This document shows positions 1-6,875 of a stretch of 33,752 bases of DNA, one piece after another. How positions within the stretch are numbered: position 1 is the first letter of the stretch; every line of letters starts with the position of its first letter. Position numbers and translations under genes: made by a program. Location of the stretch: NCBI GenBank assembly GCA_944325115.1, contig CALUYX010000009.1:1-33752 (forward strand), given 5' to 3'. The stretch is from Candidatus Gastranaerophilales bacterium. Lineage in GTDB: Bacteria; Cyanobacteriota; Vampirovibrionia; Gastranaerophilales; Gastranaerophilaceae. Below the pieces are notes generated by a model that made no database searches, was not told the DNA's origin, and saw nothing but the letters and a program-made list of their open reading frames with translations.

Positions 1-70
1 CGAACCGGCACGTGGGGTGAACCACACCAGATTTTGAGTCTGGCACGTCTACCAATTTCATCACACCGGC
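1..70 (-). tRNA. tRNA-Leu (anticodon CAA), 3' end outside window
   Basis: On the minus strand the gene starts at base 70 with acceptor strand GCCGGTG, followed by a class II-type D arm (ATGAAATTGGTAGACG), the anticodon stem-loop CCAGA-CTCAAAA-TCTGG giving anticodon CAA, a long variable arm (TGTGGTTCACCCCACG) and the start of the T arm (GGTTCG) at the window edge. The long variable arm and the anticodon fit tRNA-Leu reading UUG. The 3' acceptor strand lies outside the window, so the seven-pair acceptor stem cannot be checked. gatB lies upstream on the same strand, so the tRNA could be co-transcribed with it; I see no clear promoter in between. Confidence 0.9.
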
Positions 71-115
71 AGGTAAAGTTATTCAATTTTCAATCTGCTA
101 TGTGATGAAATTGGT
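51..115. repeat. 15-bp inverted repeat between tRNA-Leu 5' region and upstream repeat
   Basis: Bases 51-65 (ACCAATTTCATCACA) are the complement of tRNA-Leu nucleotides 6-20. Bases 101-115 (TGTGATGAAATTGGT) are their perfect reverse complement, and the same arm recurs at 193-207 in the second repeat copy. A transcript reading through the repeats into the tRNA would carry two sequences antisense to the acceptor/D-arm region of the tRNA. Confidence 0.85.
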
Positions 116-259
116 CTACATATTTTCTAAAACATGCTCCGCCTGTTTTGCATCACACCGGCAGGTAAAGTTATTCAATTTTCAATCTGCTATGTGATGA
201 AATTGGTCTACATATTTTCTAAAACATGCTCCGCCTGTTTTGCATCACACCGGCAGGTA
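61..259. repeat. 92-bp tandem repeat (two identical copies plus a 15-bp partial) with tRNA-Leu-derived ends
   Basis: Bases 61-152 and 153-244 are identical copies of a 92-bp unit, and 245-259 begins a third before diverging. On the minus strand each unit boundary carries TACCTGCCGGTGTGATG, which is the immediate upstream flank plus the first 12 nucleotides of tRNA-Leu. In the repeat units this is followed by CAAAACAGG instead of the tRNA body. The unit also holds a short hairpin (AAAACA / TGTTTT). No ORF or RNA family explains it. It fills most of the gap between tRNA-Leu and gatB. Confidence 0.93.
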
Positions 260-281
260 GAATTATCATACCAGAAAAAGA

Positions 282-1733
282 TTATTTTTCCAGTTCTTTT
301 TTTAGAATTTCATTTAACAGTTGCGGATTAGCTCTACCCTTGGTTTCTTTCATAACTTGACCCACAAAGAAACCAAAGAGTTTATCTCTACCGCCTTTGT
401 AAGCTGCAACTTGTTCAGGATTTGCTGCAACAACTTTTCTTGCAAGCTCTTCAAGAGCACCAGTGTCAGATAGCACGCTTAAGCCTTTTTTCTCAACCAG
501 CTCTTGAGCATCATCACCGCTTTTTAAAATGTCAACAACAAGTTGTTTTGCTATGTTGTTTGAAATTGTTCCCTTCTCAAGTAGTGAAAGTAGTTTTACA
601 AAGTTTTCAACCGTTAACTTTGAATCATTTATTGAGATTTTCTCTTCTTTTAGATAAGCTGCAACCTCGCCCATAAGGAAGTTTGAGGCAACTTTTGGAT
701 TTACGCCCGCTTCAAGAGTTTTATCATAAAAAAGTGCTATATCCATTTGATTTACAATGACATTTGCGTCATATTCGCTTAAGCCAAGACCCACATATCT
801 TTCTATTTTTTGAAGAGGCAGTTCTGGCATTGTGGATTTTATCTCATCAATCCACTCTCTGCTTATCTTAAGTGGCATTAAGTCGGGCTCAGGGAAGTAA
901 CGGTAATCATGGGCATCTTCTTTGCCGCGCATGGATGAAGTTGTGCCGCTGTTATCATCCCAGAGTCTTGTTTCTTGGACGACTTCGCCACCGTCTTCAA
1001 TAATTTCCGTTTGTCTTTCAAATTCGTATTCTATGGCACGAACAAGAGCTTTAAAGCTGTTTACGTTTTTAATTTCAGCTCTTGTACCAAACTCTTTTTG
1101 ACCTCTTGGTCGTACCGAAATATTGGCGTCAGCTCTCATTGAGCCTTCTTCCAAGTTTCCGTCGCATACGCCAATGTATCTTAATATGTTTCTTAGTTGC
1201 TCTACATATTCTCTTGCTTCTTCAGAAGAGCGCATGTCGGGTTCTGAAACAATTTCCAAAAGCGGTGTGCCTGCTCTGTTTAAATCAACAAGAGAGTATG
1301 ATGACCCGTATAGACCTGCTGCACCTGCGTGTACAAGTTTGCCTGCGTCTTCTTCAAGGTGTGCTCTTGTTATTCCTATTTTTTTATTTGAAATTTGTAC
1401 CCAGCCGCCAAGACAAATAGGCTCGTCAAATTGAGATATTTGATAGCCCTTTGGTAAATCAGGATAAAAATATTGTTTTCTGTCAAATTTGCATCTTTCG
1501 GGAATTTGAGAATTTAGTGCCAATCCTGTCAAAATACCCATTCTTACGGCTTCTTTGTTTAAAACTGGCAATACACCGGGCATACCAAGTGTAATAGCCG
1601 AAGTTTGTGTGTTTGGTTCTTTTCCAAAGCTTGCGCCGTCGGGTGCAAATATTTTAGTGTTTGTTTTCAATTGAGCATGGACTTCAAGCCCAATGACCAT
1701 TTCGTATTTTTCTTTCATATCGACAGGTGTCAT
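282..1733 (-). CDS. gatB: Aspartyl/glutamyl-tRNA amidotransferase subunit B
   Basis: This is the GatB subunit of the GatCAB amidotransferase, which phosphorylates and transamidates misacylated Glu-tRNA(Gln) and Asp-tRNA(Asn). The 483-residue length is normal. The N-terminus has VIGLEVHAQL, then the GatB signature region FDRKQYFYPDLPKGYQIS near residue 85. The C-terminus ends in the YqeY-like tRNA-binding domain with KETKGRANPQLLNEILKK. The start is supported by GAGGAG a few bases upstream of ATG. gatA and gatC are not adjacent in the window. Its presence suggests tRNA-dependent Gln and/or Asn charging. Confidence 0.97.
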   Translation of the reverse strand: MTPVDMKEKYEMVIGLEVHAQLKTNTKIFAPDGASFGKEPNTQTSAITLGMPGVLPVLNKEAVRMGILTGLALNSQIPERCKFDRKQYFYPDLPKGYQISQFDEPICLGGWVQISNKKIGITRAHLEEDAGKLVHAGAAGLYGSSYSLVDLNRAGTPLLEIVSEPDMRSSEEAREYVEQLRNILRYIGVCDGNLEEGSMRADANISVRPRGQKEFGTRAEIKNVNSFKALVRAIEYEFERQTEIIEDGGEVVQETRLWDDNSGTTSSMRGKEDAHDYRYFPEPDLMPLKISREWIDEIKSTMPELPLQKIERYVGLGLSEYDANVIVNQMDIALFYDKTLEAGVNPKVASNFLMGEVAAYLKEEKISINDSKLTVENFVKLLSLLEKGTISNNIAKQLVVDILKSGDDAQELVEKKGLSVLSDTGALEELARKVVAANPEQVAAYKGGRDKLFGFFVGQVMKETKGRANPQLLNEILKKELEK

Positions 1734-1780
1734 TTTCTCTCCTCGGTAAAAGTATTTTACTAAACTATATCATAAAAAAA

Positions 1781-1786
1781 ATTATA
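1781..1786 (-). promoter_or_regulatory. Candidate -10 element for gatB
   Basis: A perfect TATAAT on the minus strand, placing a start of transcription near 1774, about 40 bases before the gatB start codon. The -35 match at proper spacing (TGTTAC or similar) is weak. The surrounding 1734-1876 region is AT-rich and shared with the divergent gene at 1877. Confidence 0.35.
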
Positions 1787-1876
1787 AAAAAGTTAATAAT
1801 TTGTAACATAAGCTTAAAAATAAGCACATTATTTTGTCGTTTTGAGTTTATTTATATAAGGAAGTGGAGTTATAAA

Positions 1877-2662
1877 ATGAGTTATCCTTTAAATAACCAA
1901 CAGTGTGTACCTCAGCAAACAATGCCTTATGCAACTTGCGGCGCTGTTTCAATAAATATCATGAATCCTACCGTAGGTATGGCAAATCCCATTTGTCAAC
2001 CTTGTCCAAACGGTTTGTATCAATATCCGCAAGCAAGTTTGTATGCTCAACAACCGACACAAATGCAGTATCCGATGAATTACAATAATAATATTAATAC
2101 TCAATCGCCGATGAATGCGATTAATTCTGACCAGCCAAATACTGCTGCTGTTCCTCCTGCACCTCAGCCTAGCGCACAGGAAACAAAAACAGAAGAAAAA
2201 AAGGATGAGAAAAAAGAAGAAAAATTAAAAGAAAAAGTCCCCCTGACAGATGAATATATTATGTCATTGGAAAATTATCTAAACTCTCAGGATTCTAAAA
2301 TTCGTTTGATGGCAGCAAAAGATATTCTGGAAAGATTCAAAGAAGATTCAACAAGAAAAAATGACGCAGCATTAACTGCACTGTTAAATAAAATATTACA
2401 AGACCCAAATTCTGCAGTAAGATTTTTAGGTTTGACAACACTTGAGGCAGGCTATGCTTCAGGTGATGACAAGACTGTACAAATTCTAAAATCAATACAA
2501 GCGGACGGTCAAAAAGAATACGGTGAAGATTCACTGTTAGCCTCACAAATACTTCTTAATATGAGCGCAGGTGACAAGGTTAAGTTTAAGCCTGCTGATG
2601 GAGAAGTTACTCCTGATGAAACTACAAAAGACAACAAAGATACGACTAAGGAGGCTGCATAA
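1877..2662 (+). CDS. P/Q/Y-rich AVSINI-motif protein with C-terminal HEAT-like repeats
   Basis: 261 residues, function not known. The ATG at 1877 is chosen because AAGGAAGTGGAG precedes it; the longer frame upstream has no such site. Residues 1-95 are rich in Gln, Pro, Tyr and Asn and carry CGAVSINIMNP at 21-31. A charged Lys/Glu linker (about 100-120) leads to a helical region (about 125-235) with HEAT-like repeats: one helix pair around NSQDSKIRLMAAKDILERF and another around DPNSAVRFLGLTTLEAG. No signal peptide or membrane segment is visible. It overlaps the next gene by one base (TAATG), so the two are translationally coupled. The protein at 3244 has the same architecture. HEAT repeats usually mediate protein binding, so a scaffold or adaptor role is an inference only. 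Confidence 0.8.
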   Translation: MSYPLNNQQCVPQQTMPYATCGAVSINIMNPTVGMANPICQPCPNGLYQYPQASLYAQQPTQMQYPMNYNNNINTQSPMNAINSDQPNTAAVPPAPQPSAQETKTEEKKDEKKEEKLKEKVPLTDEYIMSLENYLNSQDSKIRLMAAKDILERFKEDSTRKNDAALTALLNKILQDPNSAVRFLGLTTLEAGYASGDDKTVQILKSIQADGQKEYGEDSLLASQILLNMSAGDKVKFKPADGEVTPDETTKDNKDTTKEAA

Positions 2663-3111
2663 TGGGTGCACTTTTAAATGTAGCAACAAAAGCAGCAGCT
2701 CTTATGGCAACAGGAGTTTCTTTGTACGAAATAAACTCACTTGGTGTTCGTCAGGCAAATATTAAGCGCGAAAGTAATTATGCTGATGACTTTATTGCTC
2801 AAAATATCGGTTCATCGAAACTAAATTATCCGAGCGAAAAACATAATGCAGTTAAAAAATGGATAAGAGATTTCCAATATTTGCCTCAGCCATCAGAAGC
2901 TTGGAATACTGTTAGCGGTTATGTCCAAGGTGCTGCTCAAGGAATATTCTATAATGCTTTGAATCTGGGCTTTTCCGCTTTGACATTCTTTGCTAAAAAA
3001 GATGGTCTGAAAAAAGCAGGTGTGGTTGGACTCGGACTTTCTATGGCATGGGATTTTATTGCAAATGGTACAAATTTATTTGAAAAAACCGACTATTTGC
3101 GAAAGAAATAG
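2662..3111 (+). CDS. Small hydrophobic protein of unknown function, coupled to the AVSINI/HEAT gene
   Basis: 149 residues, not recognised. The start codon overlaps the stop of the upstream gene by one base and is preceded by AAGGAGG, a strong ribosome binding site. Two hydrophobic Ala/Gly-rich stretches are visible, at about residues 6-22 and 118-136, with a weaker one near 90-108. The middle is polar and aromatic (SSKLNYPSEKHN, KKWIRDFQYLPQPSEAW). The C-terminus is basic (DYLRKK). The spacing suggests a membrane-associated partner of the upstream HEAT protein; the partnership is inferred from coupling only. Confidence 0.72.
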   Translation: MGALLNVATKAAALMATGVSLYEINSLGVRQANIKRESNYADDFIAQNIGSSKLNYPSEKHNAVKKWIRDFQYLPQPSEAWNTVSGYVQGAAQGIFYNALNLGFSALTFFAKKDGLKKAGVVGLGLSMAWDFIANGTNLFEKTDYLRKK

Positions 3112-3129
3112 CCATAACTCTCAGGCTAT
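3108..3129 (+). terminator. Weak hairpin after the coupled pair
   Basis: ATAGCC and GGCTAT form a 6-bp stem around a 10-base loop at the stop codon of the preceding gene. Only a short T stretch follows a few bases later. It may be a weak terminator. Confidence 0.25.
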
Positions 3130-3134
3130 AGGGT

Positions 3135-3162
3135 TTTACATCAACTTTACAAAACTTAATAT
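3135..3162 (+). promoter_or_regulatory. Candidate promoter for the gene at 3244
   Basis: TTTACA (3135-3140), a 16-base spacer and TAATAT (3157-3162). This would give a leader of about 75 bases, suggesting the 3244 gene is transcribed separately from 1877-3111. Confidence 0.4.
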
Positions 3163-3243
3163 TTTTTAAAAAAATAGCAATTTAATTTATTCACAAGATT
3201 TAAAACTACTGTTAAAAGATATATTAATTAAAAGGAGATTTAT

Positions 3244-4311
3244 ATGATACAACCGCAGTATTCACAACCTCAGTATTCAATGCCAAGTGCAGTAAGCATT
3301 AATATATATGAACCAAAAAGTTATGGTACTGCTCCTGCTCAACAAAATCCGTATGCAACTTCTCCAATGCAGCAAGCTCCATATGGATTCACAAACCAAC
3401 TTTATGCAATGCCTGAAGCATCAGCTTGGGGTGCACAACCTTCTACGGTTCAATCTCCTTACCAACAGTATGCTACAAACCCTGTAATCCCCCAATATAC
3501 TCCCGCTGCTCCTGCGGCACAAGCTCCTGTAGCTCCTGTTGCACCTCAACCAATGCCCGAGAGCACAATTGAACCACAACAACCTGAAGCAACTCAAATG
3601 CCTGAAGTAAAAGATGCGCAAGATGCTCCCAAGGTTGATACAGATGCTTTAATTAAAGACCTTAAAAGCACGGATTACAATGCACAGGCTGAAGCAATAA
3701 CTTCAATTGCTAACTTTACGCAAGCAAGCCCTGATATAGCACTTCAAGTTGCTACTGACCCTGTTAAACAGTCTTTAATTGACATTATTAATGCTGATAC
3801 AAGTGCTCTTCCCGATACAACCGATGCACAAAAAGCACTTCAAGAAAAACAAAACAAAGGTGAAAAATTAACTCCTGAAGAACAAGCACAACTTGACCAA
3901 CTTTCACCCAAGGTAGCAGCTGACAAAAACAAAATCTTTGCATTGTTCACTTTAGCAATGGTACAAAAACTTGCAAGAGATAACGAAGCACAATATGCTC
4001 AATTCCAAACTGAACAAGGCAAACAAGCTCCTGCTCAACAAGGTTTAAAAGACCTTATGGGCTATAATGAAATAGTTAACACTATTCAAAATGAACCCAA
4101 CAAAGAACTTAAAATAGCTGCTATTCAAGCTCTTCAATATGTAGCAAAACCTGAAGAAAAGGCAGAAGTTGAACAAATTCTTCAAACTTCACTAAACAGC
4201 CAAGATGCTGATGTTAAACAAACTGCACAAGACGCTTTGGCTAAATTAGGCGAAGTACCTGCTGCAGATGCACAACAACAAAATACTCAAGAGGCTCAAA
4301 AAGCAGCTTAG
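3244..4311 (+). CDS. Second P/Q/Y-rich AVSINI-motif protein with HEAT-like helical repeats
   Basis: 355 residues, function unknown. AAAGGAGAT precedes the ATG. Residues 1-120 are low-complexity Pro/Gln/Ala/Tyr with SAVSINIYEP at 15-24, matching the AVSINI peptide of the protein encoded at 1877. From about residue 130 the chain is helical, with repeats such as LKSTDYNAQAEAITSIANF and NEPNKELKIAAIQALQYVA, plus SQDADVKQTAQDALAKLGE near the end, all HEAT-like. A Glu/Gln/Lys-rich insert lies between the repeats. No signal peptide or membrane segment is seen. The shared head motif and shared fold mark this and the 1877 product as paralogues. A clear terminator follows. Confidence 0.82.
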   Translation: MIQPQYSQPQYSMPSAVSINIYEPKSYGTAPAQQNPYATSPMQQAPYGFTNQLYAMPEASAWGAQPSTVQSPYQQYATNPVIPQYTPAAPAAQAPVAPVAPQPMPESTIEPQQPEATQMPEVKDAQDAPKVDTDALIKDLKSTDYNAQAEAITSIANFTQASPDIALQVATDPVKQSLIDIINADTSALPDTTDAQKALQEKQNKGEKLTPEEQAQLDQLSPKVAADKNKIFALFTLAMVQKLARDNEAQYAQFQTEQGKQAPAQQGLKDLMGYNEIVNTIQNEPNKELKIAAIQALQYVAKPEEKAEVEQILQTSLNSQDADVKQTAQDALAKLGEVPAADAQQQNTQEAQKAA

Positions 4312-4337
4312 TAAATAATATTTTATAGCAAATATTA

Positions 4338-4370
4338 CCCGTACCATTATTTTGGTGCGGGTTTTATTAT
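4338..4370 (+). terminator. Rho-independent terminator after the AVSINI/HEAT gene
   Basis: CCCGTACCA and TGGTGCGGG form a 9-bp stem with one G-U pair around a 6-base loop, followed by TTTTATTATT. Confidence 0.88.
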
Positions 4371-4387
4371 TAATATATATTAATATT

Positions 4388-4416
4388 TTGAAAAAAAATA
4401 AAAGCTGTTGTTTAAT
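4388..4416 (+). promoter_or_regulatory. Promoter of the 4423 gene, placing the transcript start at the start codon
   Basis: TTGAAA (4388-4393), a 17-base spacer and TTTAAT (4411-4416). Transcription would begin about seven bases later, at 4423, which is the A of the ATG. No Shine-Dalgarno sequence is present, so a leaderless mRNA is likely. Confidence 0.55.
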
Positions 4417-4422
4417 TAGAAT

Positions 4423-4740
4423 ATGAGTAAAATTACCAGATTTGAGCCGAATAATAACAATAAAAAGGTCGCACAGCTAAAATCATATCTTGGCTTTGAG
4501 TATATAAAGCTTAAAAAGGATGTAAACGGTCTTGAGTTTAATTTTGAACATTTGACCGAATACGCAAGGGAAGTGCGCTATATTGTTTCTGTTGCAAGAA
4601 AAACAGCTGATGGCACTTGTGTTTATAATTATTTTGTTGAATGCGGTAAACTAAATTTGTTTTTTGATGCGTATTTTAATGGTAAAATTGAAGGTGAAAT
4701 TATTGATATAGACAAATTAAAGCCGGAAAACCTCGCATGA
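4423..4740 (+). CDS. Small protein of unknown function, coupled to the B12-binding radical SAM gene
   Basis: 105 residues, not recognised. It is soluble-looking and of mixed alpha/beta composition: MSKITRFEPNNNNKK at the N-terminus, then LKSYLGFEYIKLKKDV, a likely strand pair in VRYIVSVARKTADGTCVYNYFV, and a C-terminal acidic segment GEIIDIDKLKP. No signal peptide or membrane segment. Its stop overlaps the start of the radical SAM gene (ATGA), which implies stoichiometric co-expression, but there is no domain evidence of a shared function. No Shine-Dalgarno site precedes the ATG; see the promoter entry. Confidence 0.75.
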   Translation: MSKITRFEPNNNNKKVAQLKSYLGFEYIKLKKDVNGLEFNFEHLTEYAREVRYIVSVARKTADGTCVYNYFVECGKLNLFFDAYFNGKIEGEIIDIDKLKPENLA

Positions 4741-6515
4741 AAACAAACGATTTTTTAAACGAATATTCATTAATCTTGCACTCTTGTGAAAGACCCTCGA
4801 GGTACATAGGTGGCGAGTTTTTAAGTGAAAATAAAGACTTTGACTCATCAGAAGTTAAAGTTGCGTTTGTTTTTCCTGATAAATATGAGATAGGCATAAG
4901 TAACTTTGGGCACAAAATTTTATACCACATCGTAAATTCAAAAGAAAAATACATGGCAGATAGAGTTTATGCTCCCGATAAAGATTTTCTGAATTTATTA
5001 AAAGAAAATAATAAAACTCTCTATGCACTTGAGTCAAAAAAACCTCTTAAGAGTTTTGATTTTTGGGCTGTTGCGCTTCAATATGAAATGTCTTATACAA
5101 CTGTTTTGAAACTTCTTGAAGTATCAAATATACCGCCATTAAGCGCAGATAGAGGTGAAGACGACCCGATTATTTTTGCAGGCGGTCCTTGTGCGTATAA
5201 CCCTGCTCCTATGAGCGATTTTATTGATTTGTTTCTTATAGGTGATGGCGAAGAAGTTGTTATAGAGGTATTAGATAAGTATAATTCTTTGAAAAATATG
5301 ACAAGGGATGAGTTATTAAAAGAATTATCATCCATCAAGGGTGTATATTGTCCAAAATACCCTAAGAAAACGGTTAAGAGGGTTTTTATTCCCGACAAAG
5401 AATCCCACCCTATAAAATCTCCAATATCACACTTTGTAAGTGTCCATGACAGGGCTACGGTTGAAATAAGACGCGGCTGTGGCAGATTGTGCAGATTTTG
5501 CCAGAGTGCTCATACTAATTTGCCGATTAGAGAAAGAAGCAAGGAGGATGTAATTTCTCTTGCTTGTGAATATGTTAAAAATACCGGATATGACGAATAT
5601 TCACTGCTTTCTTTATCCTCAAATGACCATACTTCTATTGAACAAATTATAGAAGACCTAAACAAGCACTTTGATGGTACAGGAATAAGTGTTTCTTTAC
5701 CCAGCCAGCGTGCTGACAAATTTTCTCTTAAGTTGGCAAAACTTATGCAGGCTGAGAGAAAAAGCACAATAACTATTGCTCCTGAGGCAGGAAGCCAGAG
5801 GATGAGGGATATCATAAATAAAAATCTCAGTGAAGAGCAGATTTTAAACGCTGTTTTGTCCTGTGTTGAGTCCGGTTGGGATAAAATAAAATTTTATTTT
5901 ATCATAGGTCTGCCTTTTGAAGAAGACTCAGACGTTTTGGCGATTGCTGATTTAATTAAAACAATAAATTATAATTGCAAAAAGCGCGGTTTTAGGCTGC
6001 CTTCAATTACTTGCTCGATTTCAGTTTTCGTTCCAAAGCCTCATACGCCTTTTTCTTGGCACGGGCAAAATACTCTTGAAGAAATTGAGAGAAAAAAATC
6101 TTTGCTTTTGTCAAGGAAACATGAAATTAAAAATGCCAGATTAAATTTTCACTCTCCAAAAGTCTCACGACTTGAGGCTTTTTTCACAAGAGGCGATGAC
6201 AGGGTGGCAAAATTTATCTATGAGTTGTATAAAAGCGGCTCTTACCTTGATTCTTGGGAAGAAAATATTGATTTTGAATTGTATGATGCGATAGCAAAAA
6301 AACTTGATATCGATATTCAAAAAGAGGCTTCATTGCATATGAACCCAAATGATGCAGCACCTTGGGATGTCATTGATTGCGGTATTGATAAAAACTGGCT
6401 TATAAACGAGTATAACAGAGCAAAAGAAGTTAAAACAACGATTCCTTGTGAGGTTGCTTGTTCAAATTGCGGAGTTTGCAAGAATCTAAACGTTAAGAAA
6501 ATTCTTGATAAATAA
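4737..6515 (+). CDS. B12-binding radical SAM protein (TIGR03960-like)
   Basis: 592 residues. The N-terminal part (about 35-200) looks like the cobalamin-binding domain of this family: VKVAFVFPDKYEIGISNFG, then IIFAGGPCAYNPAP and a GDGEE motif. The radical SAM core follows with CGRLCRFC at Cys248, Cys252 and Cys255, ligands of the 4Fe-4S cluster that cleaves S-adenosylmethionine. Later core elements include APEAGSQRMRDIINKNLSEE and KFYFIIGLPFEEDSD. The C-terminal end carries a further Cys set (571, 575, 578, 581). In other bacteria the family can be fused to a DUF2344 domain; that domain is absent here. The substrate of the family is, to my knowledge, not established. It converges end to end with the response regulator gene, with no spacer. 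Confidence 0.88.
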   Translation: MKTNDFLNEYSLILHSCERPSRYIGGEFLSENKDFDSSEVKVAFVFPDKYEIGISNFGHKILYHIVNSKEKYMADRVYAPDKDFLNLLKENNKTLYALESKKPLKSFDFWAVALQYEMSYTTVLKLLEVSNIPPLSADRGEDDPIIFAGGPCAYNPAPMSDFIDLFLIGDGEEVVIEVLDKYNSLKNMTRDELLKELSSIKGVYCPKYPKKTVKRVFIPDKESHPIKSPISHFVSVHDRATVEIRRGCGRLCRFCQSAHTNLPIRERSKEDVISLACEYVKNTGYDEYSLLSLSSNDHTSIEQIIEDLNKHFDGTGISVSLPSQRADKFSLKLAKLMQAERKSTITIAPEAGSQRMRDIINKNLSEEQILNAVLSCVESGWDKIKFYFIIGLPFEEDSDVLAIADLIKTINYNCKKRGFRLPSITCSISVFVPKPHTPFSWHGQNTLEEIERKKSLLLSRKHEIKNARLNFHSPKVSRLEAFFTRGDDRVAKFIYELYKSGSYLDSWEENIDFELYDAIAKKLDIDIQKEASLHMNPNDAAPWDVIDCGIDKNWLINEYNRAKEVKTTIPCEVACSNCGVCKNLNVKKILDK

Positions 6516-6875
6516 TTATTTTGTTAATTTTTCAACAGTTGCCATAAAATTCATTATGTCAATTGGCTTTGTAAGATAGTTTTCGCAACCGAGCATTTTT
6601 GCGCTTTGTTTATCTTTATCCATAGCAAATGCAGATACAACAACTGTCTTTGGATAATCAATCTTTTCTTCTTTGAGTTTTTTTAATAGCGAAAAGCCAT
6701 CAAGCTTTGGAAGTTGAATGTCTAAAATCATCAAGTCAAAAGACTCTTTTAAAAGCGTATTGTATGCTTGTTCGCCGTCGAAGTTTTTTGTAACGCTGTA
6801 GTTTTTGTATTCAAGTATATCCGTAAACAATTTCATATTTGTCGGATTGTCTTCAACTACAAGTATTTTTTTCAT
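6516..6875 (-). CDS. Stand-alone receiver-domain response regulator (CheY/DivK type)
   Basis: 119 residues, a single receiver domain. Key residues are present: acidic pair Glu8/Asp9, phospho-acceptor Asp52 in LMILDIQLPKLDG, Ser81 and the conserved Lys103 in LTKPID. There is no output domain, so it must act by protein contact, as DivK and CheY do. Its ATG overlaps the stop of the kinase gene (ATGA), so it is very probably the partner of that kinase. The operon also encodes a separate winged-helix protein. Confidence 0.92.
   Translation of the reverse strand: MKKILVVEDNPTNMKLFTDILEYKNYSVTKNFDGEQAYNTLLKESFDLMILDIQLPKLDGFSLLKKLKEEKIDYPKTVVVSAFAMDKDKQSAKMLGCENYLTKPIDIMNFMATVEKLTK

Noticed and set aside
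61-259. CRISPR-like array
   Set aside because: The units are contiguous 92-bp copies without unique spacers and contain tRNA sequence; no cas genes are near.
71-281. T-box or other known leader in front of tRNA-Leu
   Set aside because: No T-box motif or specifier stem is visible and the downstream gene is a tRNA, not a synthetase; the antisense segments are explained by the inverted tRNA repeat.
1082-1434. Plus-strand ORFs opposite gatB
   Set aside because: Both are antisense shadows of gatB without ribosome binding sites or recognisable domains.
1727-1876. N-terminal extension of the AVSINI gene at 1877
   Set aside because: The AT-rich upstream part encodes a low-quality Ile/Lys-rich sequence, and a strong ribosome binding site directly precedes the ATG at 1877.
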